Positions 24,207 to 37,183 of a stretch of DNA of 64,000 bases are shown here, piece after piece (the first letter of the stretch is position 1; each line of letters starts with the position of its first letter). This DNA comes from Pezicula radicicola (taxonomy: Eukaryota > Ascomycota > Leotiomycetes > Helotiales > Dermateaceae): positions 434,001 to 498,000 of the forward strand of contig PDUO01000026.1 in assembly GCA_003008705.1 (NCBI GenBank). Direction: 5' to 3'. Position numbers and translations under genes: made by a program. A model generated the notes under the pieces. The model ran no database searches. It was not told the origin of the DNA and saw nothing but the letters and a program-made list of their open reading frames with translations.

Positions 24207-26840
24207 ATGAACGGAATGAACGGGTTGAATGGGCACATACCGCCTCCTGTTCTCTGGCAGGAGGCCAAAAATGCTGATGGGCGCGTTTATTACTACAACA
24301 CCATCACCAAAGCTACACAATGGACCAAACCTGAAGAGTTGATGACTCCAGCAGAGGTGAGAATGTATACTCCTCGGACTTAACCAAGTTTACTGACTGT
24401 AGTTACAGCGTGCTCTAACAGATCAGCCATGGAAAGAATACACTGCGGAAGGTGGGCGAAAATATTGGTACAATACAGAGACAAAACAAAGTTCCTGGGA
24501 GATGCCCATCGTCTACAAAGAGGCATTGGCTAAAGAAACTGTTTTGCCTACACCAGTCGCATCGTGGGTTCAAGACGCTCAGCCAAATGATGATGTGGCT
24601 AACATACACAGGGCGCCTACGTTTGTCGCTGGAGGAGGATTCTCAGCCTCACAATATGATCAGCGAGACCGGGAGCCCATCGGCGAAGCTCGTCAAATTG
24701 CATACGGAAATGATGCAAATGGCAGCCGTCCTGGCGCTCAAGCATTTGTACCTGCTAATACCGACCCCGACTACTCAACATTTGAAGAAGCAGAAGCAGC
24801 TTTCCTCAAAATGCTCCGACGTAATAGTGTGCAGCCCGATTGGACATGGGAGAACACCATGCGAACAATTATTAAGGATCCGCAATATCGTGCGCTCAAG
24901 GACCCAAAAGATCGAAAAGCAGCTTTTGAGAAGTATGCTGTGGAGGTTCGCCTTCAGGAAAAGGATCGGGCGAAAGAGAGGCTTGCAAAACTCCGTACTG
25001 ATTTTGCTACTATGCTGAAAAGCCATCCAGAAATCAAGCATTACACACGATGGAAGACAGCTCGACCAATAATTGAGGGAGAGACCATATTCCGATCTTC
25101 AAATGACGACGAAGAGCGACGCCAGCTATTCGAGGATTATATCATTGAACTGAAAAAGAGCAATGCCGAGCGAGAAGCAGCGACTAGAAAGGCAGCAATG
25201 GATGGTCTTGTAGAGATCCTCAAGGGGCTAGATCTGGAGCCATACACAAGATGGTCTGAAGCACAAGGTATCATCCAGTCAACTGAACGCTTTCAAGGTG
25301 ACGACAAATTCAGGGCCCTTAGCAAATCGGATATGTTGATTGCTTTCGAAGATCACATCAAATCTCTGGAAAAGGCCTTTAATGATGCACGACAACAACA
25401 AAAGAATTCAAAATCAAGGCGAGAACGACAGAACCGAGACCGCTTCTTAGGTTTGTTACAAGAACTCAAGGCCAAGAATAAGATCAAAGCAGGGTCTAAA
25501 TGGAGCGATATCCATCCTCTAGTTGAGAATGACGACAGATACACAGCAATGCTGGGCCAGTCTGGATCTACACCTCTGGATCTATTTTGGGATATGGTTG
25601 AAGAAGAAGAGCGCGCGTTACGTAGCACGAGAAACGATGTTTTAGACGTTTTAGATGTATGCCTTATACTGTTCTTCTTAGTGGCAAGTACTGACATCTA
25701 ACAGGACAAACGTTTCGAGATCCAGCAAAAGACCACATTTGAGGAGTTCCTTACCTTAATGCATAATGATCGACGAACTGCTAACATTGATCGAGATGCT
25801 TTGTCGCTAATATTCGATCGGGTAAGTGCTTTTCAGCGTGTTGGAGAATTCTGTCCTTGCTAACTTGTGCACTAGCTCCACGAAAAGGTCTCTCGTCGTA
25901 GCGAGGATGATAAACACCAAGCTGAACGGCAACAACGTAGGGCTGTGGACGCATTAAGGTCCTTTATAAAGCATCTTGAGCCCCCCATCCATATTGATGA
26001 TACTTATGAAAGAGTTCGATCAAAGATTGAAAGATCAGAGGAATATCTTGCGGTGACCTCCGAGGATCTTCGCCGTTCTGCCTTTGACAAAGTTATCAAA
26101 CGCCTAAGGGAGAAGGAAGAGGATGCGGAGAAGGATCGTCTGAGGCGTCGCGATAGATCCTCTGTGGATAGGCCAACTCATCGTGATAGAGATAGGGCTG
26201 ACAGAGGTGAGCGATCACACCGTAGTGGTGGCCGCCATTCTAGGCCAAGCCGTAGTCCAGAGCCAGATGCATATGAAGCAGACCGACGAAAGGCGATCGC
26301 CGACCGCGAGAAAAACTATCGCAGGGCCGGCGGTATGGATACTCTATTATCCCCTGCGCGACCAACACGAGATCGAGGCGATCTAGATCGTGAACGCCGG
26401 GACCTGGACAGACCACATCGCGGTCGCAAAGATTCTATGAGCCACTATGATCGCGAACGTAGAGATAGAGAGGACGAGCGGGAGAAACTGTACCGAAGAA
26501 GAGGTGATCCTCGCACTGGCCCCGAAGAATTGCCTTGGGGTGATGAGAGCCGGGTACCTAGCAGGCGGCGCAGAGCTGACAGTGACATTGAAAGTCAGAG
26601 TAGCAAGCGTGATTCAAAGGTGCGCCACTTTTCTATTGAAGTACATGGGTTTATCGACGTGCATTGCTAACAACTGTATTCTAGAGAACAAGAAGAGAAC
26701 TTACCCCACCACTTCGTGAGCGTACCCCTCCCCCAAGAGAAAGGCGTCACAGGACTAGGACACCACCTGTACCAATTCCAGCAAAGGAGGAACCAGCGGT
26801 GCATTCAGGCAGTGAGGAAGGAGAGATTGAAGAAGAGTGA
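24207..26840 (+). CDS. PRP40: U1 snRNP-associated splicing factor Prp40 (WW and FF domains)
   Basis: Bridges the 5' splice site (U1) and branch-point factors early in splicing. Five exons: 24207-24356, 24403-25656, 25705-25821, 25876-26619, 26685-26840, totalling 807 codons (806 aa). Two WW domains lie near residues 17-45 ([21 protein letters not shown]) and 60-88 ([20 protein letters not shown]). Several FF domains follow from about residue 176 ([57 protein letters not shown]). The C-terminal 200 residues are Arg/Asp/Ser-rich ([16 protein letters not shown]..), an RS-like tail that yeast Prp40 (about 580 aa) lacks. The last exon is needed for the end EEGEIEEE and stop 26838-26840. Confidence 0.95.
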
Positions 26841-27351
26841 GGGGCAATTTTCGTGTCAGCAAGAGGACGGTCTTTTTCGTACGTATCGCAAGTTACCAAC
26901 TTGATTCGTAGCATGATGACTTCGGCAGGCAGAGTAAACGACGCAACCTCAAATTAGGAGATCAAAACTTTTCGGTGTGTATCTGTCTCTCTACTCGCTT
27001 CCTTAACTAGCTTCACCTATGTAACTTTAATCAATGCCGACCTCCCTTTCATCAGCTCTTATACCATGATGCAAAATGCACCAGACGGCAGTCATCCACT
27101 TGACCCGTTACCCCTCAATCTACTTTAATGAATCATCTGTGAGACTAATGATTTTGATGTTCATCAACGGTAGGACCAGGTAACAGGGGATAGACTGCCG
27201 TCCCCATTGTTATCCGGCTGGGTCCTCGTCACTGGGACCTTCATCTTCTAATACACCTCCCACGTTATGCCCTGCTCCTTGTGATGCCAGTGATTCCCTA
27301 ACGCCTAGCAATGCATCCATTGAGGGAGAAAAATATTCATTTGGGAAGCCT
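26841..27351. other. Convergent spacer, PRP40 / RLI1
   Basis: 511 bp of 3' sequence between two converging genes. No further gene seen. Confidence 0.5.
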
Positions 27352-29559
27352 TTAAGCACTAGTGCTCTTGTCTTCTTCCAAGAAGAACTATGATGGTGGT
27401 CAGTGCGGACATTTATGGTAGGGAAATGCAGTAACTTACGTAGTTGCCACCTAGTTTTTGTTCTTGATCAAGTTGAGAGTTCAACTTATTGATACGAGGG
27501 CGGTAGTTGGTCGGGTCACGGCGGAAAGTAACATCCAGGTTCTTCAGGAACTTGTTGCAACCAGTGAGCAAAGATTCTGGCTGGTTGGCACGTGAATCAA
27601 TGGATGGCTTTCCATCGAAGACGATGACTCGATCAGCAAGGTACGTTGCCATGATGAAATCGTGCTCGACGATGAATGCAGTCTTCTTTGAGTGCATGAT
27701 AAATCTCTTAATGACTCGGGCTGCAATAATACGCTGCTCTGAATCGAGATATGCAGAAGGCTCATCGATAAGGTAGATGTCCGCGGGAAGGCCGAGAGAG
27801 AGGACAATGGCCACACGTTGCAATTCTCCTCCAGAGAGAGTTTTGACTTCTTGGTCAATGAATTCATCGAGCTTCAAGGGCTTCATGACATCTGTCTGGA
27901 ACTGCGGTGACAGGAACGCGGTCTTGATCTTCTTGAAAAAGAGCTGACGAACGGTGCCCTCAAACTTGGGCGTTATCTTTTGGGGTTTCATGCTGATCTT
28001 CATGTCGGGTACCTTTTGGGTTCCATCAGGCTTCTCTGCTCCGGCCAACATCTTACAGAATGTTGTCTTGCCAGTTCCATTCTCGCCCATCATGACAATG
28101 ATCTCGGAGTCAGTGAAATCACCAGCCTCAATCTTCAGGTGAAATTTGCCAAGAGTCTTCTGCATGGATGGGTACCTGAAGGCACGTGTCCGGTCGACCA
28201 TAAATTCATCGGCTGCTTCAGCGATCTTGAATGTCAAGGATTCCTCTCTGAAACGCAAGTTTTCGGTTGGGATGTTACCGTCTAAGAAGATATTGATACC
28301 TTCACGAACGGAGGCTGGCAATGTCACAACACCGTAAACAGCTGGTTTACCATACAAGACACAGATGAAGTCCGAAAGGTAATCAAGTACCGAAAGATCG
28401 TGCTCGACACAGATGACATAGTCGTCTGGTCGTAAGAGAGAGCGAATGATCTTGGCCGCACTTAGACGTTGCTTTACATCCAGGTAGGACGAGGGTTCGT
28501 CAAACATGTACCTACATCAGTTAGCTTCAGCTTAATGCGCCACGGCTGGAAGACCTACACATCAGCCTGTTGCACACAGACTGTTGCAATTGCAAATCTT
28601 TGCAATTCTCCACCAGACAACAAGTTGATGTCTCTATCTAAGATGTGGTTCAACTCCAGGATATCAAGACACTCTTGTAAGTTTTCCATTGATGCCACGC
28701 CCTCGATCAAACCCCGAACTGTCTTATCGGCACCTTTCACTGCCCTTGGTATGCGATCGACGTACTGGGGCTTTACAATAGCCTTAAGGTCATCCTCGAG
28801 GATTTTTGTGAAGTAATCTAAAGAAATATGAGCTTAAATTTCTGATCATATGGTTGTAGCACAGACTTTGAAGTTCAGAGCCTCTGAAATATTTGATGAC
28901 ATCTTGCCAGTCTGGAGGGTTGTCAAATTTTCCCAGATTGGGCTTCAATTTACCGCTCAGTATCTTCAAAGCCGTACTCTTTCCAATACCGTTGGAACCA
29001 ACAAGGCCTAGAACCTGACCTGGTCGAGGAGTGGGCAATCGATGAAGCTTGAAGCTGTTGGCGGAGTATCTGTGAGTGACAGCCGATTCAAGATTGGTCG
29101 GCAGATTGATGATGTTGATGGCTCCAAATGGACACTTCTTGGGACATATACCGCATCCAATGCAAAGACTTTCGGAGATGAAGGCAATCTTGGACTCTGG
29201 GGTGACTTCGATACAGAGGCGTCCGCTTCGCACGACGGGGCAAGATTTCTTGCACTCTTGTCTACATTTCTACATAAAAGCCATTAGCAAGTTATCGGGT
29301 GAAGGAGAGAGCCACTGTTTACCTTTGGCTTGCACTGTTTTTCAGATGTCTTGTTAGAACTCGCACAACATCATGGCGGGGTAGTGGGGCGGGGTCCAAA
29401 ATGACTTTGTACATGCCTTGTCGGTGCTGATGATCGCAATACTGTATGACAGAACCGTCAGTCGCAGCCTTTCGTAGCAAACTTGATATGGTATTCCAAG
29501 GTATAGTTGCGCATCAGGATAAGAACGGATTCAACGCACCGAGTAAGTTTGTCAGACAT
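27352..29559 (-). CDS. RLI1: Ribosome-recycling ABC ATPase Rli1/ABCE1
   Basis: Splits post-termination ribosomes and has an iron-sulfur domain. Seven exons: 29559-29540, 29441-29417, 29334-29323, 29269-28867, 28817-28559, 28511-27440, 27387-27352, totalling 609 codons (608 aa), the length of yeast Rli1. The iron-sulfur Cys residues fall at 16, 21, 25 and 29 ([17 protein letters not shown]) plus [13 protein letters not shown]. Nucleotide domain 1: GSNGIGKST and [21 protein letters not shown]. Domain 2: [30 protein letters not shown]. The end is [13 protein letters not shown]. Odd features: exon 3 is only 12 nt (four residues, CKPK), and the intron before it starts with GC (AAG|GCATGT) and ends ACAG. 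Divergent from CHD1. Confidence 0.96.
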
Positions 29560-30526
29560 CTTTGCTGGTTGTGGTCCGCAGACGCTCTTCTTTGAAAGTC
29601 AGCGTTGAAATGACAGGGGAGATCTTGCAGATGTATGCGGAGGCTCTCAACAGCTTGCAAAGGTGGATTTTGTTGCTGTTGTTTCGTACCTTGTGACCGA
29701 CAATAACAAGTGACGACGTGGTGCTTGTGATGGTGAATAAAGCCTTGAATCACAGAATTTTGAGGATTATTGTGGCTAGTTACTAATTGCTAATTGTGCC
29801 AATAAGATTGGCGAGCCCCCTCCGAAATTCACTGTGCTCGACTGTGCACCGAAAAGTGGCTCGTGCGGCGTGCGAGCCCGGTTTTCTTTGTCACGTGCCC
29901 TGGGTCGAGCCGCAAAGCATCGGGAGGTACAACTTCTGATCTTTCCTACAGCCCGAACCTGACGAACACACCCAATACCGAACGTCCTCCCCACGACACA
30001 CTCATTATTCGAACTCGAAAGCAGTGTCTACCTTCAAGGGAGGCCTATTTACTACGGCTTGTAAGTATACATTTGTATTTTCCTTTCGCTCTATCATATT
30101 TTGCACCCTGGACATAGTCGGCTGCAGACCGTCTGCCTGCTCAAAGAGCCATCACAAGAAGTTACTACAAGCCGCATATATCGCCATGGAGGCCTCGGAC
30201 AATGAGTCTGATGAATGTTATGGCATTGCCATGATGGAGCGGATGTTTCTGGAGTCCTCCAGCGACTTCGCACACCAACAGTCCTCATCAATCGGTCGGA
30301 AACTGTCATCAGCCCTGTCTGCTTAGATGTCCTTAGCATCTCGAAATGCGCCGGCGACATCGAGGAAGGCAATGAGGACACTCGAACTGCGGTTGTGGAG
30401 GTTTCTGGATCGCGTGTTTCCTTTCCACATGGTCACGTCATTGGCAGAATCGTCTTAGGGCTTGAAGCAGAACCACATCTTGACCAACTTGCTAACATCA
30501 CCGTCCTAGCCCCACCATCTACAATC
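29560..30526. promoter_or_regulatory. Divergent promoter and CHD1 leader, RLI1 / CHD1
   Basis: 967 bp. A likely 5'-leader intron for CHD1 runs from a strong donor GTAAGTATAC at 30061 to ctgcag at 30127. A 46-codon upstream frame (30186-30326) follows it, listed separately. The frame of CHD1 is open upstream to about 30215, but the chosen ATG is the first that gives the expected acidic N-terminus. Confidence 0.5.
30186..30326 (+). promoter_or_regulatory. Upstream ORF in the CHD1 leader (46 codons)
   Basis: ATG in strong context (G at -3, G at +4: cgccATGG) followed by 46 codons (MEASDNESDECYGIAMMERM..) and a stop 200 bp before the CHD1 start. It could damp translation of CHD1. Alternatively it could be the true first coding exon if an unseen intron joins it to the main frame. 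Confidence 0.35.
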
Positions 30527-33500
30527 ATGGCCTCGATGTCTAGACCTTCCGTATCTATTGCCAATGGACATTTGTCGCCGTTAGGCCAGTCCGTTCTTAC
30601 AAACGACGATGCTCCGTATGACAGCGAGTCAGACCTTTCCGAAGTTGCGAACCCTATTGTCGACGAAGCCTCGCCGTCGGCCTCCCCACAGGAAGTAAAC
30701 AACTCAGACGCCGCTGCATCAGACGCCTCAGACGCTTCTGAGTCCGAAGCCAACAATGCTTCTGATGATGCCGATTTCGATATGGAGGATAGCCCTGCCC
30801 CAGAGGCCATAAATGGTGGACACGACCGCTCAACATCTGTTGAATCACGTCGACCGGCAAAGCGGAAGCTAGGTGTTGAGGATGATGAGCATATTTTGGC
30901 AAACCCAGCACTATACGGTCTGAGGAGAAGTGTACGTGATTGCCCACTTGTAGATTTTGACCCTTCGTGCTGACTCAATTGATCTTAGGGCCGCCCTGTA
31001 CAGCACAAGACCATCGTACGTTGACCCTCAGACCCTCCAGTGATTGCTCATCGTTGTAGGGAGATGAAGGACTAACATTAGCAGATTGAATCTGATGACG
31101 ATAATGAGGATTCCGATTCCGACGTAGTGCCATCCCATAGAACCAAGAGAAGAAAGCCGGCGGAACGCTCACGACCCTGTACGTTGCCCTTACTCTCTAA
31201 ACATTCCTGTCGCTACTGCCGCTGACCTTAATTCTAAGCCTCGAAACGTGAAACCCCCGTTATTCCCTCCAGTGCTGACTCGGACTCTGACACTGATACC
31301 TACGGCGGCGCCCGAGCCCGAAGCATGACAAAGAAACATCGTCGTCGCCAATTGGAGTCTGGCAATCTGGCCCCAATATATCAGGAGAAGCGATGGAGCA
31401 GTCGTCGAGCCGCACAAATCACAACAGGAGCCTACCAGGAAAGCGATGCAGAGGTTGAGGATGAGTCAGAGATGATGACCCCAAATTATTGGGCCAACGA
31501 CGTCGAAGATGATACGCCTTACATTGATGTCGTTCTCAAACATAAGCTTAAGGAAGGTGTCGACATGAACAAGGAAGACCTGGGCCGTGATGACTTTCTA
31601 TATTTCATTAAGTGGCAAGGCAAGTCTCATTACCATGCTACATGGGAGGCAGAGTCAGATTTGAAGGCAATGAAAGGCTTCCGCCGCCTGGAAAACTATT
31701 ACAGAAAGGTGGTCCTTGAAGACATTGACATGTCCCGCGGCACTGATATTCCACCAGAGACAAAAGAAAAGTGGATGTTGGACCGTGAACGTGATGCAGA
31801 TGCTCTACTTGATTATACTAAAGTTGAAAGAGTAATTGGTGCACGTGATGGCGAAGAGGAAACAGAGTACTTCGTGAAGTGGAAGGGTCTTGTCTATGAG
31901 TCCTGTACATGGGAAACCGCTTCGTTGGTCAGCGAGATAGCACAAGATGCAATCGACAGCTACTTGGACCGTAGCCAAAGATCACTGACATCCAATCGGG
32001 AAGAAACAAATCCAAATACTCGGTCCCCTCACAAGACAATCCGTGAGCAACCAAGCTACATTAAGAATGGACAACTCCGGGACTTCCAAGTCACTGGTCT
32101 TAACTTCCTGGCCTACAACTGGTGCAAGAACAAGAATGTAATCCTCGCAGACGAGATGGGCCTCGGAAAAACCGTTCAGACCGTCGCCTTCATGAACTGG
32201 CTTCGCCACGACAGACATCAGGAAGGACCGTTCCTTGTGGTCGTCCCTTTGACAACTATTCCAGCATGGGCTGACACCTTTGACTTCTGGGCCCCAGACA
32301 CAAACTACGTCATTTACAGCGGCAGAAAGCAATCGCGGGACATCATTAAAGAGTATGAGCTGCTGGTCGATGGCAACGTCAGACGGCCAAAGTTCAACGT
32401 CCTTTTGACTTCATACGAATACATTCTTGCTGATGCCGACCTATTGGCTCAGATCAAGTGGCAGTTCATGGGTGTTGACGAAGCTCATCGACTCAAGAAT
32501 CGAGAATCTCAGCTTTACCAAAAACTTCTCGACTTCAAGGCTCCGAGTCGGCTACTGATTACTGGCACTCCAGTCCAAAATACTCTTGGTGAACTGTCTG
32601 CTCTAATGGACTTCCTCATGCCTGGTGAACTGGACATTGAGGATAATATGGACTTGACAGAAGATGCTTCTGCTGAAAAGGTGGTCACTCTTACCAACAT
32701 GATATCACCGTACATACTTCGGCGTACAAAGCAGAAGGTCGAAAATGACTTACCTCCAAAGAGCGAGAAGATCATTCGAGTCGAACTCTCTGATGTCCAA
32801 CTGGACTACTACAAGAATATTCTGACAAGAAACTATGCTGCTCTGAATGAAGGTGCGAAAGGTCAAAAGCAGTCTTTGTTAAACATTATGATGGAGTTGA
32901 AGAAAGCTAGCAACCATCCTTACATGTTTCCAAATGCTGAGGAGAAGATCCTTAAGGGCAGCGAGAGACGTGAGGATCAATTGAAGGGTCTCATTGCGAG
33001 TAGTGGCAAGATGATGCTGCTCGACAGACTTCTTACGAAATTGAAGAAGGATGGCCATCGTGTTCTGATTTTCAGTCAGATGGTTAAGATGCTTGACATT
33101 CTTGGCGATTACCTTCAGCTTAGAGGGTACCAGTTTCAGCGTTTGGATGGCACTATCGCAGCAGGCCCCCGACGTATGGCAATTGATCACTTCAATGCTG
33201 ATGAGAGTAGTGACTTCTGCTTTTTACTTTCCACACGCGCAGGAGGTTTGGGTATCAACTTGATGACTGCCGACACTGTCATTATTTTTGACTCGGATTG
33301 GAACCCCCAAGCAGATTTACAGGCCATGGCCCGAGCTCATCGTATCGGTCAAAAGAAGCCCGTCAGCATTTATAGATTGGTCTCCAAAGAGACAGTCGAA
33401 GAAGAAATTCTTGAGCGAGCCCGTAACAAGTTAATGTTAGAGTTCATCACCATTCAGAGAGGTGTCACCGATAAGGAGAAAAAAGAGCTCCGTGAAAAGG

Positions 33501-35367
33501 CTGTCAAAGCTGGCAAGATCGAGGATCCCAGGTCTTCTGAGGATATCTCTAGGATTCTCAAACGCCGTGGCCAGAAGATGTTCGAGCAGTCTGGCAACCA
33601 GAAGAAGCTTGAAGAACTTGACATCGATTCCGTACTCGAAAATGCAGAAGAACACAAAACCGAGGTCGCTGAAGGAATGGTTGCAGACGGTGGTGAGGAC
33701 TTCTTGAGAAGTTTCGAGTATACTGATGTCAAGATTGATCTTGAGTGGGATGATATCATTCCGAAAGATCAGCTTGCGGGCATAAAAGCCGAAGAAGAAA
33801 AGAAGGCCCACGAGGAATACTTAGCTAGGGTTGTCGAGGAGAACGCACCACGCAAGGCAGCTATGAAGAATACGGCCGAGTACGAACGAGAACAACGCCT
33901 GGCTAAGAAGCGGGAGCGAGACCAGGCTGAAATCGATGAGAAGCGTGAAGCTGAAGCCAATCGTGCCGACCCGAAGCGCGAGCTCAATGAGAAAGAAGCC
34001 AGAAATCTGTTCCGTGCATTCCTTCGTTACGGTTCCATTGACGAGCGCACCGACGAGCTAATCAAGGATGCCCGACTAATTGGTCGTGATTTTAATCTTT
34101 TGAAGTCCACCATACAAGCCATCGTTGATGAAAGTGATAGACGATTGAAAGAAGAGGCAGCTAGAGTCGAGGCTATGGAGCGTGAGTCGAATAAGCCCTT
34201 GACTAAGAAAGACAAGAAAGCTGTGCTCTTTGATTTTCTTGGTGTTAAGAGACTGAATGCCGAAACGGTCATGGAGCGTCCTGGCGAGATGAGAATGCTT
34301 CGAGATGCTATTGCAAAATCAGAAGATTTCCGAAAGTTCCGCGTTCCCGACGCCTCGAAGCCCGCTCATTATTCTTGTGATTGGGGTGCAAAAGAAGATG
34401 GAATGCTCCTTGTCGGTATCCATCGCCACGGCTATGGCGCTTGGGTTCCCATTAGAGAAGACCCAGATCTTGGTCTTACGGATAAATTCTTCCTCGAGGA
34501 GCATCGTGTCGATAAGAAAGAGGAGCGCAGCAAAGGAGATGAAAAGGTTGCTAAGGCACCAGGTGCCGTTCACCTTGTTCGCCGGGCTGATTACCTATTG
34601 TCTGTGCTCAAGGCCAAGATGACAGACAACCAGGCTGCAAAGCGTGCTGTTGAGAACCACCATCGAAACAATAAGAAGCACGAACGTACAAATGGTAGCC
34701 ACAGACGATCTGAAACAAGAGGCTCTGTATCTGCTTCTCCAGCTCCTCAGCTGAAGAAGGCCCACCGTCAATCTGACATGGTTCGCGACCGAGAGAGAGA
34801 CCGTGCATCGAGCCATAGCCATAGCAATGGTAGACATTCAAGCGCAGATCCACGTCGACAGAGTGGTGGCGACTCGAAGCCCGACCTGAAGAGAAAACAC
34901 AGCGCCGGTGATGAGGAACGTGATCGACACAGGAAGCACCGCAAGTCTGAGGGCTCACATGTCAAAGGCAAAGACGACGACCCTATGCTAAGATTGCTCT
35001 TCAAGCCGATTAGAGACAGTCTTAAGCGTGTCGAGTCAGCCACAAAAGAGCGTATCAATAATCGGAAGGAACGTGCTGGTGTCATGAAGACAGAATTAGC
35101 AATCATCGGTGATTTCATTCAGGGCCTCCTTGAGGGTGACAACACGGTCAAAGAGAGGGTCTGGTAAGTTTCATTGCTACCCGAACATGAATTTTGCTAA
35201 TGCAGTTATAAAGGGATTACGTTTCTGGTTATTGGCCTGGTGTTGTACCGGGCTCACAGCTGGACGAATTATATCAGAAAATGAAGGCCCCCAAGGACCA
35301 GCAGGATGTTAAAGGAGAAGCCAATGGGGCAAAGGCTGCAGTGAAGGCCGAGAAGGCTGTGGCATAA
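30527..35367 (+). CDS. CHD1: Chromatin remodeler CHD1
   Basis: ATP-dependent nucleosome-spacing enzyme of transcribed chromatin. Exons 30527-30931, 30989-31015, 31085-31178, 31239-35163, 35214-35367, totalling 1535 codons (1534 aa). The N-terminus is acidic and Ser-rich. Tandem chromodomains lie near 271-319 (FLYFIKWQGKSHYHATWE) and 371-419 (EYFVKWKGLVYESCTWE). The SNF2 ATPase follows: ADEMGLGKT (about 479-487), VDEAH, LITGTPVQNT, and helicase lobe 2 STRAGGLGINLMTADTV..AHRIGQ. A SANT/SLIDE-like DNA-binding part (LFRAFLRYGSIDERTDELIKD; GIHRHGYGAWVPIREDPDLGL) and a basic His/Arg/Ser-rich tail come next. Exon 2 is only 27 nt (GRPVQHKTI). The last acceptor (aaag, 35213) is chosen because it yields WDYVSGYWPG; an alternative at tgcag gives a poorer tail. 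Confidence 0.96.
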
Positions 35368-36099
35368 AACAAATGTTGTTTTTTAAGATATCATTGCGTA
35401 GGCGTTCATATGGGGTTTCGGACGAGCAACGGCGGACTGGTTGCATGCATATATCGCGCGGCGCTGGGGATTATGGCATCCACGGAGTATTGATTTTTGA
35501 GGAGTCTTTGACATACTAGGTTGGGTTGGCTTCCTGAGTTATCTGGTGCATGTGGGCTGGTTTATTTGCTTGCTTACGAAACGAGAGAAAAGGCGTAAAA
35601 ATGAGCCCGAACTTCAAAAGGGAAAAGTCAAAGAGCAGTTGCATTTGCTTGGCTCTGTGAGTAGAGACTTGTGTCTGCACCAGTCAAACTCCTATACATA
35701 CAGAGAATATGGACCTACAAAGAATGTTGGAGTTCAAGTATAGAACCGATATTATAGCTTTTCTCTTTTCTGCTCATGTGACCAATGTTAACAATTCATG
35801 CAGGTGCGATCCCAGGACGTTCTCCCATAGGTTCGTGCGTGGTTCGAAGAGGTTCAGAACATTACTGGGCAACGAATCACTACAGTGAAGAGGACACGTT
35901 CTATATATTCGTAGTGCTTCTAGGATCTAAACTAGACCGAATGGTCAATGAATTATCTCACTGTCCTCATGAAAGAAGGGCGGTAAAACACTTGAACTCA
36001 AGGGGACCAGGCCATAACATGGCACCCAAAAGCCTATGAAGTTTTTCATGAATTCCTGCTGATTACGAAGTAGTGCCGAATAATGACCGCTTACACGGG

Positions 36100-36150
36100 T
36101 CAATTGAAGTAATCTAGTGAATTACTCAAGTCAATTAAGTTACCTAGATT
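36100..36150. repeat. Relic of dispersed TAACTTAAGTCAAG-type repeat
   Basis: Words such as CAATTGAAGTAATCTAG, AATTACTCAAGTCAATTAAG and GTTACCTAG resemble those at 20881, 40193 and 54660. Confidence 0.35.
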
Positions 36151-36600
36151 CAAGAGTTCGGCGAATCCTGAACTCATCGGCATACGTCCATTCCAGTCTT
36201 AGTAGAACAAGATAGAGGTCGTGCAATTCCTGAAAGAAGTCAGTGTACCCGGGCTGTCATCGCATGATCTCTCTCGCCGCAGAGCTTTGCTCCTAGAAAG
36301 TGGGACTTGGGAAAGTTCTTTATATGATCTGAGAAGTCAAGTGCCACGACTCACGATCAAGAGCAATAAGGGTCGCCGGTCCCCTACCCATGCTCCTGCA
36401 CCTCGACCGACCCCGGCTGACCTGTGCCTCGGCCTTGGCTGTACAACAGTTGGCTGTAATTTTTCCGTCTCGCGCGGTCAGCAAATTTCCCAATCACAGA
36501 ATTTTTATATTTGCTCACTTTGTTCTTCAGCTTGGGGTGTGGGCGAGAAACTCGAGCAACGTTCCATCATGTCGTATCAAAGATGTATATTACAACAGCA

Positions 36601-36618
36601 GTAGTAGTAGTAGTAGTA
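36601..36618. repeat. (GTA)6 microsatellite
   Basis: Six perfect GTA units following ACAACAGCA. Confidence 0.85.
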
Positions 36619-37177
36619 CTAGCACCGAGGGACTGGAACACTTCTAGCACCTTTCCAAATACTCAGCTAGAGCCAGATGTTGCTGCGCCGGATTAAGCTT
36701 ACTGGTAAACTTATTTTGAACCCCGCCATTCACAGGCCGTCCCAAATCAGGGGCCCCTCGTCTCCAATTCCCCAACCCCCAACCCCCAATCTCTTCAACT
36801 TTGCACCTTTTTGAACTTTTGAACTTTTGAATAAATCGGCCCTTTCTTTCGACTGTATCTTTTCAGAGTGGCGCAATGGCTCGTGGCTATTCACTGCAGT
36901 CCGGATCTGCTTCGTATGGCGCTTGTCGTGACTTTCATCAGGACACACTGTCAGTCAGCTCTCTGCCAAGCGCAGCTAGAGCCTGTAGAGAGTGCAACGC
37001 CGGCGCCAAAGACATGATCGATTCGGTACCAGCTCGCCCGAAACATTAAGAGAAGGGCCGACTCTTATAGACCGGGTAATGTGCAGTAATTGAAATGCGC
37101 TGTGCCGTTAGGAAGTGTGGTGGTTGATGGTGACATCTTGAGTCCCTGACCAAGTACCCGTCGCTAGAGCACCTAAA

Positions 37178-37183
37178 CCCCGG
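37178..37183. promoter_or_regulatory. CCCCGG, possible CreA/Mig1 carbon-repressor site
   Basis: Reverse complement CCGGGG matches SYGGRG. It lies about 550 bp upstream of the sugar transporter, where such a repressor could act. A single hexamer is weak evidence. Confidence 0.25.
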
